Below, one piece after another: positions 42,847-51,522 of a stretch of DNA of 64,000 bases. The stretch's first letter is position 1; each line of letters starts with the position of its first letter. The position numbers and the translations under genes are program-made. This stretch comes from Williamsia serinedens (lineage in GTDB: Bacteria > Actinomycetota > Actinomycetes > Mycobacteriales > Mycobacteriaceae), in assembly GCF_024171725.1 (NCBI RefSeq), contig NZ_JAMTCG010000002.1, forward strand, positions 1-64,000. The letters run 5' to 3'. Under the pieces are notes generated by a model, which was given only the letters and a program-made list of their open reading frames with translations, ran no database searches and had not been told where the DNA came from.

Positions 42847-43872
42847 TCAGTCGCGCAGCGGCGCCGTCGCGAACTCGGCGAGACCCTCGGACGGCAGGAT
42901 CGTCGCCTCGAAGCCCAGGATCTCGCGGGCCCGCGCCGGGTCGGCGACGATGTGCCGGACGTCGCCCGGGCGGAACCGTCCGGTGACCACCGGGGCGTCG
43001 CCCCCCACCGTCCGACTCAGCGTCGCCGCGACCTCGCCGATCGAGATCGGTTGTCCCGAGCACACGTTCAGCGGGACGAAACCGGCCGGCGTGTCCTCGA
43101 TCGCCGCCACGTTGGCGCGGGCGATGTCGTCGACGTGGACGAAGTCCCGCATCTGGCCACCGTCCTCGAAGACGGTCGGCGCGGTGCCTGCCTCGAGTTG
43201 GGATCGGAAGATCGCCGCGACACCGGCATACGGGGTGTCCTTCGGCATGTTCGGGCCGTAGACGTTGTGGTAGCGCAGCGCGGTCACCGACCCGCCGGTC
43301 TCCAGGACCCACGCCTTCGCGAAACCTTCCTGGGCGGCCTTGCTCGCCGCGTAGTAGCTGCGCGGTGCGAGGGCCGCCTCCTCCGGGGTCAGTGTCCAGC
43401 GGGCGACCGCACCGTCGGCCAGGTATCGCTCGAACCGGCCCGCCTCCAGCGCTTCTCGGGTCCGCTCGGGCGGATCGACGACGGTCCCGCTGACGTCGAC
43501 GTAGGTGCCGTCGCCGTAGACCACCATCGACGACGCGAACACCAATCGGGTGACCCCGCGCCGGTACATCGCGGCGAGCAGGCGCGCGCTCACGAGGTCG
43601 TTGTCGGCGGCGTAGTCCGGCGCGTCGTTGGCGTCGACACCGGCACCCACCCGAGCCGCCTGATGGCACACGACGTCGACACCGTCGAGCAGGGCGTCGA
43701 TGTCGGTGTCGCGCAACTGCTCCACGAGAACACCCTCGGGCGCCACCGCACCGGGGCCGTGCGCGGCGGGGATCATGCCGTCGACGCAGACGACGTCGTG
43801 GTCCCGCTCGACGAGCTGTCGGCGGATCGCGGTGCCGATGAACCCGGCTGCGCCGGTGAGCAGGACGCGCAT
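42847..43872 (-). CDS. NAD-dependent epimerase/dehydratase (extended SDR)
   Basis: A 341-aa GalE-like enzyme: MRVLLTGAAGFIGTAIRRQL (TGxxGxxG), FASSMVVYGDGTY, SYYAASKAAQEGFAKAW (YxxxK), RYHNVYGPNMPKDTPYAGV and RDFVHVDDIARA. It probably acts on a nucleotide sugar; which one cannot be told. An atypical insertion around 120-165 replaces the usual EDTP segment. Its ATG overlaps the mtnP stop by one base (TGATG). Confidence 0.85.
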   Translation of the reverse strand: MRVLLTGAAGFIGTAIRRQLVERDHDVVCVDGMIPAAHGPGAVAPEGVLVEQLRDTDIDALLDGVDVVCHQAARVGAGVDANDAPDYAADNDLVSARLLAAMYRRGVTRLVFASSMVVYGDGTYVDVSGTVVDPPERTREALEAGRFERYLADGAVARWTLTPEEAALAPRSYYAASKAAQEGFAKAWVLETGGSVTALRYHNVYGPNMPKDTPYAGVAAIFRSQLEAGTAPTVFEDGGQMRDFVHVDDIARANVAAIEDTPAGFVPLNVCSGQPISIGEVAATLSRTVGGDAPVVTGRFRPGDVRHIVADPARAREILGFEATILPSEGLAEFATAPLRD

Positions 43873-44702
43873 CAGCGGGCCATCAGCGCGTCGAGATCAT
43901 GACCGCCGGCAGCGCAATCACACTCGGCCGCCGCAGGATCGGTGTCGACGAGCGCAACGGCGTGCGACAGCAAGCCTTTGAGCATCTGCAGGCTGCGTTC
44001 GAAGACCGCATACACCTCGGTCTCCGACACACCCTCGCCCTCGGCCACACCGGCGTCCAGATCGGTCACCAGGGCCACTGCCGCGTAACACATCTGCAGC
44101 TCGCGGGCGAGCACCGCCTCGGGGTGGCCGGTCATGTTGACCAGCGTCCACCCCTGCGCGGCGAACCAGCGACTCTCCGCGCGGGTGGAGAACCGCGGAC
44201 CCTCGACGACGACCATCGTGCCGCCGTCGACGACGGGCGGCTGCGCGGGCGCCGACCGCGCGGCCTGCGAGGCGTGGCCGCGCAGCGTCGGACAGTAGGG
44301 GTCGGCGAAGCTCACGTGGACTGCGCTGGTGTCGAAGACGGTGTGCTCGCGGCCCGAGGTGCGGTCGACGAGTTGGTCGGGGATGACGACGGCACCCGGA
44401 CCGATGTCGGGTGTGAGGCTCCCGACGGCGCACGGTGCCAGCACACGTCGCACCCCGAGCGACCGCAGCGCCCACATCGTCGCCCGGTACGGGACGCGGT
44501 GCGGCGGGTACTCGTGGCTGCGTCCGTGCCTCGGCACGAACGCCACCCGCACGCCGTTCACCGTCCCGACCGAGATCGGAGCGCTCGGCGCCCCGAACGG
44601 GGTGTCGACGACGACGTCGCGCGCCTCGTCGTCGAAGAAGGAGTAGAAGCCGGTGCCGCCGATGACCCCGATCGTCGGGGCGTCGTCCAGGGGTGCGCTC
44701 AC
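43872..44702 (-). CDS. mtnP: S-methyl-5'-thioadenosine phosphorylase
   Basis: A 276-aa trimeric PNP-family enzyme that phosphorolyses methylthioadenosine from polyamine or SAM metabolism. Motifs: IGVIGGTGFYSFF, VPRHGRSHEYPPHRVPYRA, MWALRSLGVRRVLAPCAVGSL, VVEGPRFSTRAESRWF, NMTGHPEAVLARELQMCYA and LVTDLDAG (Asp in place of Asn is typical of adenine-specific members). A TACTGT -10 ends 7 nt before GTG 44702, deciding the start against an upstream in-frame ATG. Coupled with the epimerase gene. Confidence 0.9.
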   Translation of the reverse strand: MSAPLDDAPTIGVIGGTGFYSFFDDEARDVVVDTPFGAPSAPISVGTVNGVRVAFVPRHGRSHEYPPHRVPYRATMWALRSLGVRRVLAPCAVGSLTPDIGPGAVVIPDQLVDRTSGREHTVFDTSAVHVSFADPYCPTLRGHASQAARSAPAQPPVVDGGTMVVVEGPRFSTRAESRWFAAQGWTLVNMTGHPEAVLARELQMCYAAVALVTDLDAGVAEGEGVSETEVYAVFERSLQMLKGLLSHAVALVDTDPAAAECDCAAGGHDLDALMAR

Positions 44703-44709
44703 CGGGCCA

Positions 44710-44715
44710 ACAGTA
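44710..44715 (-). promoter_or_regulatory. -10 TACTGT, leaderless promoter of mtnP
   Basis: TANNNT hexamer on the minus strand, 7 nt before GTG 44702. Confidence 0.5.
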
Positions 44716-44764
44716 GGTGGTCCGCGCCTGCGCCCGACCCTTGCCACGACCGTTGCTCCGGCGA

Positions 44765-44992
44765 ATGATCGACGGTGTGGAGCGCACGATCGTGCGGTGC
44801 CAGTCCGGCGCCCTGTACTCGACCATCTGGATCCCGATGGCCTCGTTCAAGGCGGTCCGGCTCGGGGACACCCGTCTGCAGCGCTGCCCGGTGCACCGGA
44901 AGTGGGAGCGCGCGCGGCGTGTCGATCCCGCGACCCTCAGCGCCGCGGTCCGCGCCGCCGCGGAGCAGGTGCAGGACATCGGCATCCCGTGA
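44765..44992 (+). CDS. small conserved protein with a possible Cys pair
   Basis: A 75-aa basic protein. ERTIVRCQSGALYSTIWIPMASFKAVRLG, then TRLQRCPVHRKWERARRV, resembles a family of small actinobacterial proteins in which two Cys (one followed by PVHRKW) look like half of a zinc-ribbon. GTG 44777 is an alternative start four codons later. Divergent from mtnP, convergent with the deacetylase gene. Function unknown. Confidence 0.6.
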   Translation: MIDGVERTIVRCQSGALYSTIWIPMASFKAVRLGDTRLQRCPVHRKWERARRVDPATLSAAVRAAAEQVQDIGIP

Positions 44993-44999
44993 CCGTGGG

Positions 45000-45884
45000 T
45001 CAGGGCGCCGGCACCACCGACGCGTAGTGATCGGCGATCTCGCCGGGCGTGGTGAACCAGACGCCGTCGGCGTGCGACGTCATGTGCTCGAGTGCGGCGC
45101 GCACCTGCCGCAGCCGGTAGGGCTGGCCGGCGAGGAACGTGTGCAGCGAGACCGACAACACCACCGGCTGGCGTTCGGCGTTCTCGCGCAGCTCGTCGAA
45201 CGAGTCGGTGATCATGCGCGCGAACGTCTCCGCCGTGTGGTGGTGGTGTACGAAGACCGGCAGGTCGTTGACCTCGTGCGGGTAGGGCACCGACAGCAGC
45301 GGTCCGCTGCGCGTCGTGAGCCAGACCGGCTGGTCGTCGATCGGCCAGTCGAGGGTGTAGGTGAACCCCTGCTCGGCCAGCAGGTCCTCGGTGATGCGAC
45401 TGGGGGCCGCACCCGGGCTCATCCACCCACGCGGGGGTGCCCCCTCGCCGTCGGTGATGGCACGGCGGACGAGGTCGATCGTCTCCCGTTCGGCCTCACC
45501 AGTCAGCGAGTTCGGTGTCGCCGAGTTGGTCCGTCCGTGCGCCACGAACTCCGCCCCGAGCGCACGGAACGCGGCCGGGACAGCCGGGGCGTGCTCGTAG
45601 ATCTCGGAGTTGACCAGCGCGGTCGGTCGGATGCCCACCCGTTCCAGGGTCTCGGCGACGCGGAACGCCCCGACACGGTTGCCGTACTCACGCCAGCCGT
45701 AGTTGTACGAGTCCGGTTGGCTCATGCCCGGCGTGAACCCGAGGTCGGTCGAGCCGTCGTCGTAGGCGAAGTGTTCGCAGTTCACGGCGACGTAGACCGC
45801 CAGCCGGGCTCCCCCGGGCCAGTCGAAACCGGGGCGGTCGGTGATGGCGGAGTGATCGAACCTGCCGTGCGTGGGGAGGGCCAT
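45000..45884 (-). CDS. polysaccharide deacetylase family protein (PuuE/allantoinase-like)
   Basis: A 294-aa NodB-homology protein without signal peptide: RLAVYVAVNCEHFAYDDG, SQPDSYNYGWREYGNRVGAFRV, FVAHGRTNS, GWMSPGAAPSRITEDLLAEQGF and SLHTFLAGQPYRL. The motif pattern is that of cytosolic members such as PuuE allantoinase rather than cell-wall deacetylases. Substrate unknown. ATG 45884 is taken because the longer frame overlaps the divergent glfT2 gene and codes for an unlikely Arg-rich N-terminus. Confidence 0.78.
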   Translation of the reverse strand: MALPTHGRFDHSAITDRPGFDWPGGARLAVYVAVNCEHFAYDDGSTDLGFTPGMSQPDSYNYGWREYGNRVGAFRVAETLERVGIRPTALVNSEIYEHAPAVPAAFRALGAEFVAHGRTNSATPNSLTGEAERETIDLVRRAITDGEGAPPRGWMSPGAAPSRITEDLLAEQGFTYTLDWPIDDQPVWLTTRSGPLLSVPYPHEVNDLPVFVHHHHTAETFARMITDSFDELRENAERQPVVLSVSLHTFLAGQPYRLRQVRAALEHMTSHADGVWFTTPGEIADHYASVVPAP

Positions 45885-45926
45885 CTCCCCATCATGCGTG
45901 GCGCAGGTGGCCGCACGTCGGCGCGA

Positions 45927-45932
45927 TACCCT
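45927..45932 (+). promoter_or_regulatory. -10 TACCCT, leaderless promoter of glfT2
   Basis: TANNNT hexamer 7 nt before GTG 45940. Confidence 0.5.
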
Positions 45933-45939
45933 CACCACC

Positions 45940-47814
45940 GTGACTTCCGCTGACACGGCCACGACCGCGGGGCCGGACCGGGGCGACGGATCGACCGCCG
46001 GTCGGCGCGTCGTCGCCCGCGGCCTGTTCACGGGCACCTCACCCGTCGCGAACGAGGCGCTCTACGCCGTCATGGAGAAGGGCAGCGCGAGCCGCACCCG
46101 GACCGGGCTGCACCTCGAGCGCGGCGCCCACGCGGACATGAACACCTTCTTCGGGCGGTTTCCCGCGAGCTACTGGCAGCGATGGACCACCGCGTCGTCG
46201 GTGACGGTCACCGTCACGGTCGCGACGTCGGCACACCTGCGTCTCGTGCTGTGGGCCTCCGACATCGGCAGCCACCGCCGCATCGTCGACGCGACCGAGG
46301 TGGTCGGCGACGAGACCGTCGAGATGACCGCGCCCCTGACGGCCTTCGCCGACGGCGGGGCGATGTGGTTGTCGTTCCAGGCCATCGACGGGACGGCGCG
46401 GATCACCGACATCGCGTGGTCGGTGGAGACCGCCGAGGCCCCGCGGCCGGTGTCGATCGCCATCTGCACCCACAACCGCGTCCGGCACTGTGCCGAGACC
46501 GTCGCCGCGCTCGCGTCGGATCCCGACGCGTTGTCCGTCGTCGACGCGATCTGGGTGGTCGACCAGGGCGACACCCCGGTGGAGGAGCACCCGCTCTTCG
46601 ACCGCGTCCGCGGGGAGCTCGGCGACACGCTGCACTACCTCCGACAGGCCAATCTCGGTGGTGCGGGCGGGTTCAGCCGCGGCATGTACGAGGCGGCCCA
46701 GCGCACTCCGCACGGCGACGTCGTCCTCATGGACGACGACATCCTGTGCGAGCCCGAGACCGTCCTGCGTCTGGCCGCGTTCGCGGCGATGACGTCCGGC
46801 CCGTCGATCGTCGGCGCGCAGATGTTGTTCCTGCACAACCCGACCCATCTGTTGGCGACCGCCGAGAAGGTCGACCTGGTGAGCCTGCGGCGGGGCGTCA
46901 CCGACGACAGGTACGTGCAGCAGAACAAGAACATGCTGAAGAAGATCTCCGACCGTCGGGCGGAGGCGCAGTACAACGGCTGGTGGACGTGCCTCATCCC
47001 GGCCGAGGTGATCACCACCATCGGCATGCCGCTGCCGGTGTTCTTCCAGTGGGACGACGTCGAATACGGCCTCCGTGCCGCCCGCGCGGGGATTCCGACG
47101 GTCACCCTCCCGGGCGCCGGCGTGTGGCACGCCGACTTCTACTGGAAGGACGTCGACGGGTTCGGCCACTACTTCGCCACCCGGAACGGGTTGATCACCG
47201 CCGCACTGGAACCGGGATTCGCGCCCGACGCCGTCGCGAAGGAGATGGGGCGGGCGATCGCCCGGTCGATCGTCAGCCTGCAGTACGGCCTGGCGCACAC
47301 GCAGTTGCGCGCCCTCGAGGACTTCCTCGCCGGGCCGTCGATCCTCGACGACGGTGGCGCGGCCGCGCTGCGGGAGATCAACGCCGAGCGGCGCGCCTAC
47401 GCCGACACGCAGGTGGTGCCCGTGTCGGCCATCGGGCCGTCGGTCCCGATCCGACGTGCGGCCCCACCGCCGAAGCCCGGCTGGGAGGACGCCGTCCTCG
47501 CCAAGCGCACCGTCGCCCACGCGCGCGGTCGGCTCATCCGCGGTCCCGTCGCGATCTCCTACGAGGACGCGCAGTGGTGGCACGTCGGTCAGTTCGACCA
47601 CGTCTTCGTCACCGACGCCTCGCAGCACGGATGCCGTGAACGCCGCTACGACCGCGACACCGCGCGCCAGCTGAGCGAGCGACTCGTCCGCATCAGCCTG
47701 CGTCTCCGGCGTGAGGCGCCGGGGGTGGCCGCCGCCTACCGCGATGCCATGCCGACGCTGACCAGCGTCGACAACTGGGCTCGGCTCTACGGGATCGACG
47801 CACCGGTCGACTGA
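45940..47814 (+). CDS. glfT2: galactofuranosyltransferase GlfT2
   Basis: Processive UDP-galactofuranose transferase that polymerises the galactan of arabinogalactan on the inner membrane face. The N-terminal beta-sandwich (GSASRTRTGLHLERGAHADMNTFFGRFPASYWQRWT) precedes a GT-A domain: VSIAICTHNRVRHCAETVAAL, QANLGGAGGFSRGMYEA, LMDDDI with the metal-binding Asp265-Asp267, NGWWTCLIPAEVI, and FFQWDDVEYGLRAARAG, then WHADFYWKD and HYFATRNGLI. These match mycobacterial GlfT2 (about 637 aa). It is strong evidence for a mycolyl-arabinogalactan cell wall. Possibly essential. Confidence 0.95.
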   Translation: MTSADTATTAGPDRGDGSTAGRRVVARGLFTGTSPVANEALYAVMEKGSASRTRTGLHLERGAHADMNTFFGRFPASYWQRWTTASSVTVTVTVATSAHLRLVLWASDIGSHRRIVDATEVVGDETVEMTAPLTAFADGGAMWLSFQAIDGTARITDIAWSVETAEAPRPVSIAICTHNRVRHCAETVAALASDPDALSVVDAIWVVDQGDTPVEEHPLFDRVRGELGDTLHYLRQANLGGAGGFSRGMYEAAQRTPHGDVVLMDDDILCEPETVLRLAAFAAMTSGPSIVGAQMLFLHNPTHLLATAEKVDLVSLRRGVTDDRYVQQNKNMLKKISDRRAEAQYNGWWTCLIPAEVITTIGMPLPVFFQWDDVEYGLRAARAGIPTVTLPGAGVWHADFYWKDVDGFGHYFATRNGLITAALEPGFAPDAVAKEMGRAIARSIVSLQYGLAHTQLRALEDFLAGPSILDDGGAAALREINAERRAYADTQVVPVSAIGPSVPIRRAAPPPKPGWEDAVLAKRTVAHARGRLIRGPVAISYEDAQWWHVGQFDHVFVTDASQHGCRERRYDRDTARQLSERLVRISLRLRREAPGVAAAYRDAMPTLTSVDNWARLYGIDAPVD

Positions 47815-47901
47815 GCGTGCGGGCATCCGCCGCGGGACGGACCTGTCGGTGGACGGCTGTACGGTCGGGCCTCCCCGCCCGACTCGCCGAAGGAGCCCAC
47901 C

Positions 47902-48546
47902 ATGACCGATCCGAACCTGTCCCTGGTCGCCGCACTGCTCGACCGGTCGGGCTCCATGCAGTCGATCGTCGACGACACCTGCGGTGGCTTCGACGCGTTC
48001 ATCGCGACGGAGCGTTCCGCCGACGTGGAGACCGTCGTCTCGCTGGCGCAGTTCGACACCGAGTACGAGCAGGTCTACACCCACCGGCCGATCGTCGACG
48101 TGCCTCCGCTCGACCTCCAGCCGCGGGGCGGGACCGCCCTGCTCGACGCGATCGGGCGGTTCGTCACCGAGATCGGCACCGATCTCGCGGCCCGGCCCGA
48201 GGAGGAGCGTCCCGGCGCGGTGACCGTGCTGGTGATGACCGACGGGATGGAGAACTCCAGCCGCGAATGGACCGTCGACGCCGTCCGCGCACTGATCCGA
48301 CAGCAGGAGGAGCAGTACGCGTGGACGTTCGTGTTCCTCGGCGCGAACATGGACGCCGTCGACGTGGGCACCTCCATGGGCTTCTCGGCCGACCGGTCGC
48401 TGACCTACGCCGCCGCCCCGGACCAGGTGCGCAAGGCCTATCACGCGGTGTCGAACCTGCAAGCACGCGGCCGGGAGTCCCGCCGCGCGGGCCGACCGGT
48501 CGAGGGTTTCACCACGGGCGAGCGCGACAGCACCGCGCCCCGGTGA
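47902..48546 (+). CDS. VWA domain protein
   Basis: A 214-aa cytosolic protein that is essentially one von Willebrand A domain: MIDAS motif LLDRSGSMQSI, GGTALLDAIGRFV (Thr of MIDAS) and VLVMTDGMENSSREW. Related stand-alone VWA proteins in actinobacteria have unknown partners. AAGGAG lies 6 nt before the ATG. There is no MoxR ATPase next to it. Confidence 0.82.
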   Translation: MTDPNLSLVAALLDRSGSMQSIVDDTCGGFDAFIATERSADVETVVSLAQFDTEYEQVYTHRPIVDVPPLDLQPRGGTALLDAIGRFVTEIGTDLAARPEEERPGAVTVLVMTDGMENSSREWTVDAVRALIRQQEEQYAWTFVFLGANMDAVDVGTSMGFSADRSLTYAAAPDQVRKAYHAVSNLQARGRESRRAGRPVEGFTTGERDSTAPR

Positions 48547-48562
48547 CGCGCCGGCGACCGAC

Positions 48563-49891
48563 TCAGGCCCGGACGCCGACCTCCCGCACGATCGACTCGA
48601 CGATCTCTCCGCTCCGGATGGCGATGTTGCTGAGGAGCGACGAGGTCAACCCGTGGGTGTGCTCGGTGCCGCCCTGCAGGAACACCGGGCCGCTCAGCGG
48701 GCGTCGCGTCCGCAGCCGGTAGTCGCGCGACACCGACGGCTGATCGGACCCGGGCGCCTCGCGCAGGACGTCGTCCGACAGATCGCCGAGGATGTCGAGC
48801 GGCATCGGCGTGAACCCGGTGGCGTACACGACCGCGTCGCACGTCAACTCCTCGACCGTGCGCGTCGGGTGGTGTTCCACCGCGACCCGGACACCCCCGA
48901 CCCGGTCGTCACCGAACTCGACGGCCTCGCGCACGCTCGACGCCCCGCGGAAGAACAGTCGACGGTGCCCGGCGACCCGCTCGGCGTACTCGCGCGTGTA
49001 CAGCTCCTCGATGAGCGGCAGGTCCACGCAGGAGTAGTTGGTGCCGCGGTGGTAGTCGAGCAGCTGACGGCGGACGGTCGGCTCGGCGACGTAGAAGTCG
49101 TCGACGGCGGTCGGGTCGAACACCCGGTTCGCGTAGGGACTGTCGTCGGCGGGGCTGTACCCGTACTTGGCGAACACCCCGTGGACCTCGGCGTCCGGGT
49201 AGGTGCTGTGCAGATGGTCGGCCACCTCGGCCGCACTCTGCCCGGCACCCACCACGACGAACCGTTGCTGGGTCGGTGCGGGCAGCTGGGCCAGCCGGTC
49301 CAACAGACGGTGGTTGTGGAACTGACGCGACGACTCGACGACCCCGGCGGGCAACCGGGGGTGGAGCCCGCCGGCCAGGACCACGGAGCGTGCCCGCACC
49401 TGCGACCGACGCCCGCGCTGTTCTGTCTCGACGACGAGGTGGTCGTCCTCCTCGCGCACACCCACCGCGCGGGTGCCGTAGTCGACATGTGCCCGGACCG
49501 TCGACGCCGCCCACTCGAGGTAGTCGTGGAACTCGAGCCGTGTCGGGAAGAACGTCTGGTGGTTGATGAACTCGGTGAGACGTCCGCGCGCCGTCAGGTA
49601 GGCGAGGAAGCTGTAGCGGCTGCGGACGTTCCGCTGGGTCGCGAGGTCCTTGAGGAACGAGATCTGCATCGTCGTCCCGGGGATGAGCATGCCGGTGTGC
49701 CACCCGAAGCGCTCCTGCGCCTCGACGAAGGCGGCATCGATGCGCCCGGACGGGTCATGGACGGCGTTGTACTCCTCGATGGCGATCGCCAGACCCAGGT
49801 TGGACGGGCCGAAGCCGACGCCGACGACGTCGAGCACCGCCTCGTCGTCACCCATTGCGCGCGTGGTGATCTCGTCGTCCGTGAGGGTCAT
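48563..49891 (-). CDS. L-ornithine N5-monooxygenase (siderophore hydroxylase, SidA/PvdA/CchB type)
   Basis: FAD- and NADPH-dependent N-hydroxylase of 442 aa, making N5-hydroxyornithine for hydroxamate siderophores. FAD motif [20 protein letters not shown], the substrate-side signature [30 protein letters not shown] motif [17 protein letters not shown], and the ATGF motif (YATGFTPMP) appear in order. Lysine-specific relatives share these motifs, but the adjacent NRPS adenylation domain with an N5-hydroxyornithine code favours ornithine. The ATG overlaps the panD stop (ATGA), so it is coupled to panD under an iron box. Confidence 0.9.
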   Translation of the reverse strand: MTLTDDEITTRAMGDDEAVLDVVGVGFGPSNLGLAIAIEEYNAVHDPSGRIDAAFVEAQERFGWHTGMLIPGTTMQISFLKDLATQRNVRSRYSFLAYLTARGRLTEFINHQTFFPTRLEFHDYLEWAASTVRAHVDYGTRAVGVREEDDHLVVETEQRGRRSQVRARSVVLAGGLHPRLPAGVVESSRQFHNHRLLDRLAQLPAPTQQRFVVVGAGQSAAEVADHLHSTYPDAEVHGVFAKYGYSPADDSPYANRVFDPTAVDDFYVAEPTVRRQLLDYHRGTNYSCVDLPLIEELYTREYAERVAGHRRLFFRGASSVREAVEFGDDRVGGVRVAVEHHPTRTVEELTCDAVVYATGFTPMPLDILGDLSDDVLREAPGSDQPSVSRDYRLRTRRPLSGPVFLQGGTEHTHGLTSSLLSNIAIRSGEIVESIVREVGVRA

Positions 49892-50334
49892 CGGACACCG
49901 ACCCGTCCGGACGTCGCGACCGCGTCCACGTCGGACCGCCACTGATCGTCGGCGCCGGGGACGGGTTCGGCGGGATCGTCGCCGAGCGCCACGATGCTGT
50001 TGTCCGCGTCGACGTGCACCACGCGGGCGCGGTGAGAGGCGAGTTCGGATTCCTCGACGTCCCGGAAGGACATGATGATGACCAGGTCTCCTGGCTCGAC
50101 GAGATGCGCTGCGGCGCCGTTGATCCCGATGACACCGGATCCCGCCGGCCCGGGGATCACATAGGTGGTGAGCCGGGCGCCGTTGGTGATGTCGACGACC
50201 TGCACCTGCTCGCCGTCGACGATGTCGGCGGCGACCATCAGGTCCGTGTCCACGGTGATCGATCCGACGTAGTGCAGGTCGGCCTGTGTCACCGTCGCCC
50301 GATGTATTTTGCCGCCCAACATGGTTCGGCGCAT
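49888..50334 (-). CDS. panD: aspartate 1-decarboxylase PanD, in a siderophore operon
   Basis: Pyruvoyl enzyme converting L-aspartate to beta-alanine. Signature [20 protein letters not shown], self-cleavage site Gly-Ser in YVGSITVD (pyruvoyl from the Ser), then [35 protein letters not shown] (conserved core). 148 aa is normal for actinobacteria. GAGGG precedes the ATG; a second ATG four codons later is possible. Normally panD sits with panC for pantothenate synthesis; here it is the first gene of an iron-box-controlled operon with the ornithine hydroxylase, suggesting dedicated beta-alanine supply for the siderophore. Confidence 0.92.
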   Translation of the reverse strand: MRRTMLGGKIHRATVTQADLHYVGSITVDTDLMVAADIVDGEQVQVVDITNGARLTTYVIPGPAGSGVIGINGAAAHLVEPGDLVIIMSFRDVEESELASHRARVVHVDADNSIVALGDDPAEPVPGADDQWRSDVDAVATSGRVGVR

Positions 50335-50385
50335 GAAGCCCTCATTCCGTATTCGCGTGACGCCGCGGACGCGGACGTCCAGAAC

Positions 50386-50404
50386 TGAGCACAGGCTAAC
50401 CTAT
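50386..50404. promoter_or_regulatory. IdeR iron box (panD side)
   Basis: Matches 14 of 19 to TTAGGTTAGSCTAACCTAA, including GGCTAACCTAT. It lies 52 nt upstream of panD and 35 nt upstream of fecB-like. Confidence 0.7.
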
Positions 50405-50414
50405 ATAACGCGAA

Positions 50415-50433
50415 TTAGGTAATGATACCCTAA
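50415..50433. promoter_or_regulatory. IdeR iron box overlapping the fecB-like -10
   Basis: Matches 15 of 19 to the IdeR consensus (TTAGGT...CCCTAA), the best in the window. It covers TACCCT (50426-50431), an extended -10 (TGATACCCT) 7 nt before ATG 50439, so binding would block the promoter directly. Confidence 0.75.
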
Positions 50434-50438
50434 CCCGC

Positions 50439-51455
50439 ATGTCACACCCTCTGACCTCACCCCGGGCGGCGACTCGCCGCTCCCGCTCGACCCGGCTGCT
50501 GCGCCTCGGCGTCGTCGCCGCGGTTGCCGCCCTCGGGATCGGCCTCGTGGCCGCCTGTGGGTCCGACGCCGACAGCTCGTCGTCCGGCCCCACCGTCACC
50601 GTCGACCACAAGTTCGGCAGCACAAAGGTCCCCGCCGATCCGAAAAGGGTTGTGACGGTGGGCTACAACGATCAGGACTTCGTCCTGGCGCTGGGCGTGG
50701 TCCCGATCACCACCCGAGCCTGGTACGACTCGTACAACTCCATGCCGTGGGTCAAGGAGGCCACCGACGGCAAGGGGGTTGCGTCCATGCAGGGCGACAG
50801 CGCCGACTTCGAGGCCATCGCGGCTGCGAAGCCCGACCTCATCCTCGACATCTACGACACGGTCGACCGCAAGACCTACGACCGTCTCTCGCAGATCGCC
50901 CCCACCGTCGTCCAGCCCGGTCAGTACAAGGACGAGGAGACACCCTGGGACGCACAGCTCCTGCTGACCGGACAGGCACTGGGCAAGCAGGACCGGGCTC
51001 AGGCGTTGGTGACGGAGGTCCGCGGCAAGATCGACGCCGCGAAGGCGGCGCACCCGGAGTTCGCCGGCAAGACCCTCGTGGAGGACTTCGGTCCCGAGAA
51101 CGGCGGGCACTACCTCATCGGCGCCAACGACCCCCGCCGAACACTGTTCGACGCGTTGGGTTTCCGCGCGCAGGACACCGTCGGTGATCTCTCCGAGGAG
51201 AAGCTCTCCCTGCTCGACCGGGACATCCTCTTCGTCAACGGCGCGACGAAGCAGCAGATGTCGGCCTCGCCCGCCTTCAGCCGGCTGGCCGTGGTCCGCG
51301 AGGACCGCACGCTCTACACCACGTTCGACTCGCCCCTGTCGGGCGCACTGGCCTACAGCGGACCGAACGCACTGATGTACGCCCTCGACGTCCTCGTCCC
51401 GCAGCTGTCCAACGCACTGTCCGGCCGCCCCGTGGCCGACCTCGCGATGGCCTGA
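50439..51455 (+). CDS. siderophore-binding lipoprotein (FecB/FepB type)
   Basis: Solute-binding component for ferric-siderophore ABC uptake, 338 aa. A lipoprotein signal ends at lipobox LVAAC (Cys near residue 40). Type-III periplasmic-binding fold: VDHKFGSTKVPADPKRVVTVGYNDQDFVLALGVVP, AAKPDLILDIYD, YDRLSQIAPTVV and a final DVLVPQLSNAL. It is divergent from the panD/hydroxylase operon under the paired iron boxes and probably binds the siderophore made by the NRPS. Permease and ATPase genes are not in the window. Confidence 0.9.
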   Translation: MSHPLTSPRAATRRSRSTRLLRLGVVAAVAALGIGLVAACGSDADSSSSGPTVTVDHKFGSTKVPADPKRVVTVGYNDQDFVLALGVVPITTRAWYDSYNSMPWVKEATDGKGVASMQGDSADFEAIAAAKPDLILDIYDTVDRKTYDRLSQIAPTVVQPGQYKDEETPWDAQLLLTGQALGKQDRAQALVTEVRGKIDAAKAAHPEFAGKTLVEDFGPENGGHYLIGANDPRRTLFDALGFRAQDTVGDLSEEKLSLLDRDILFVNGATKQQMSASPAFSRLAVVREDRTLYTTFDSPLSGALAYSGPNALMYALDVLVPQLSNALSGRPVADLAMA

Positions 51456-51474
51456 GCCACCCCCCGTCACCCAC

Positions 51475-51516
51475 CGACGAAGGGCGGCCGATCCCCGGAT
51501 CGGCCGCCCTTCGTCG
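51475..51516. terminator. 19-bp perfect bidirectional terminator
   Basis: Arms 51475-51493 and 51498-51516 are perfectly complementary around CCCG, between the convergent fecB-like and NRPS genes. The strongest hairpin seen in the window. Confidence 0.8.
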
Positions 51517-51522
51517 TGTCCG

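Noticed and set aside
45885-46037. N-terminal extension of the polysaccharide deacetylase
   Set aside because: It would overlap the start of glfT2, whose leaderless promoter lies in this stretch, and encodes an Arg-rich non-family sequence.
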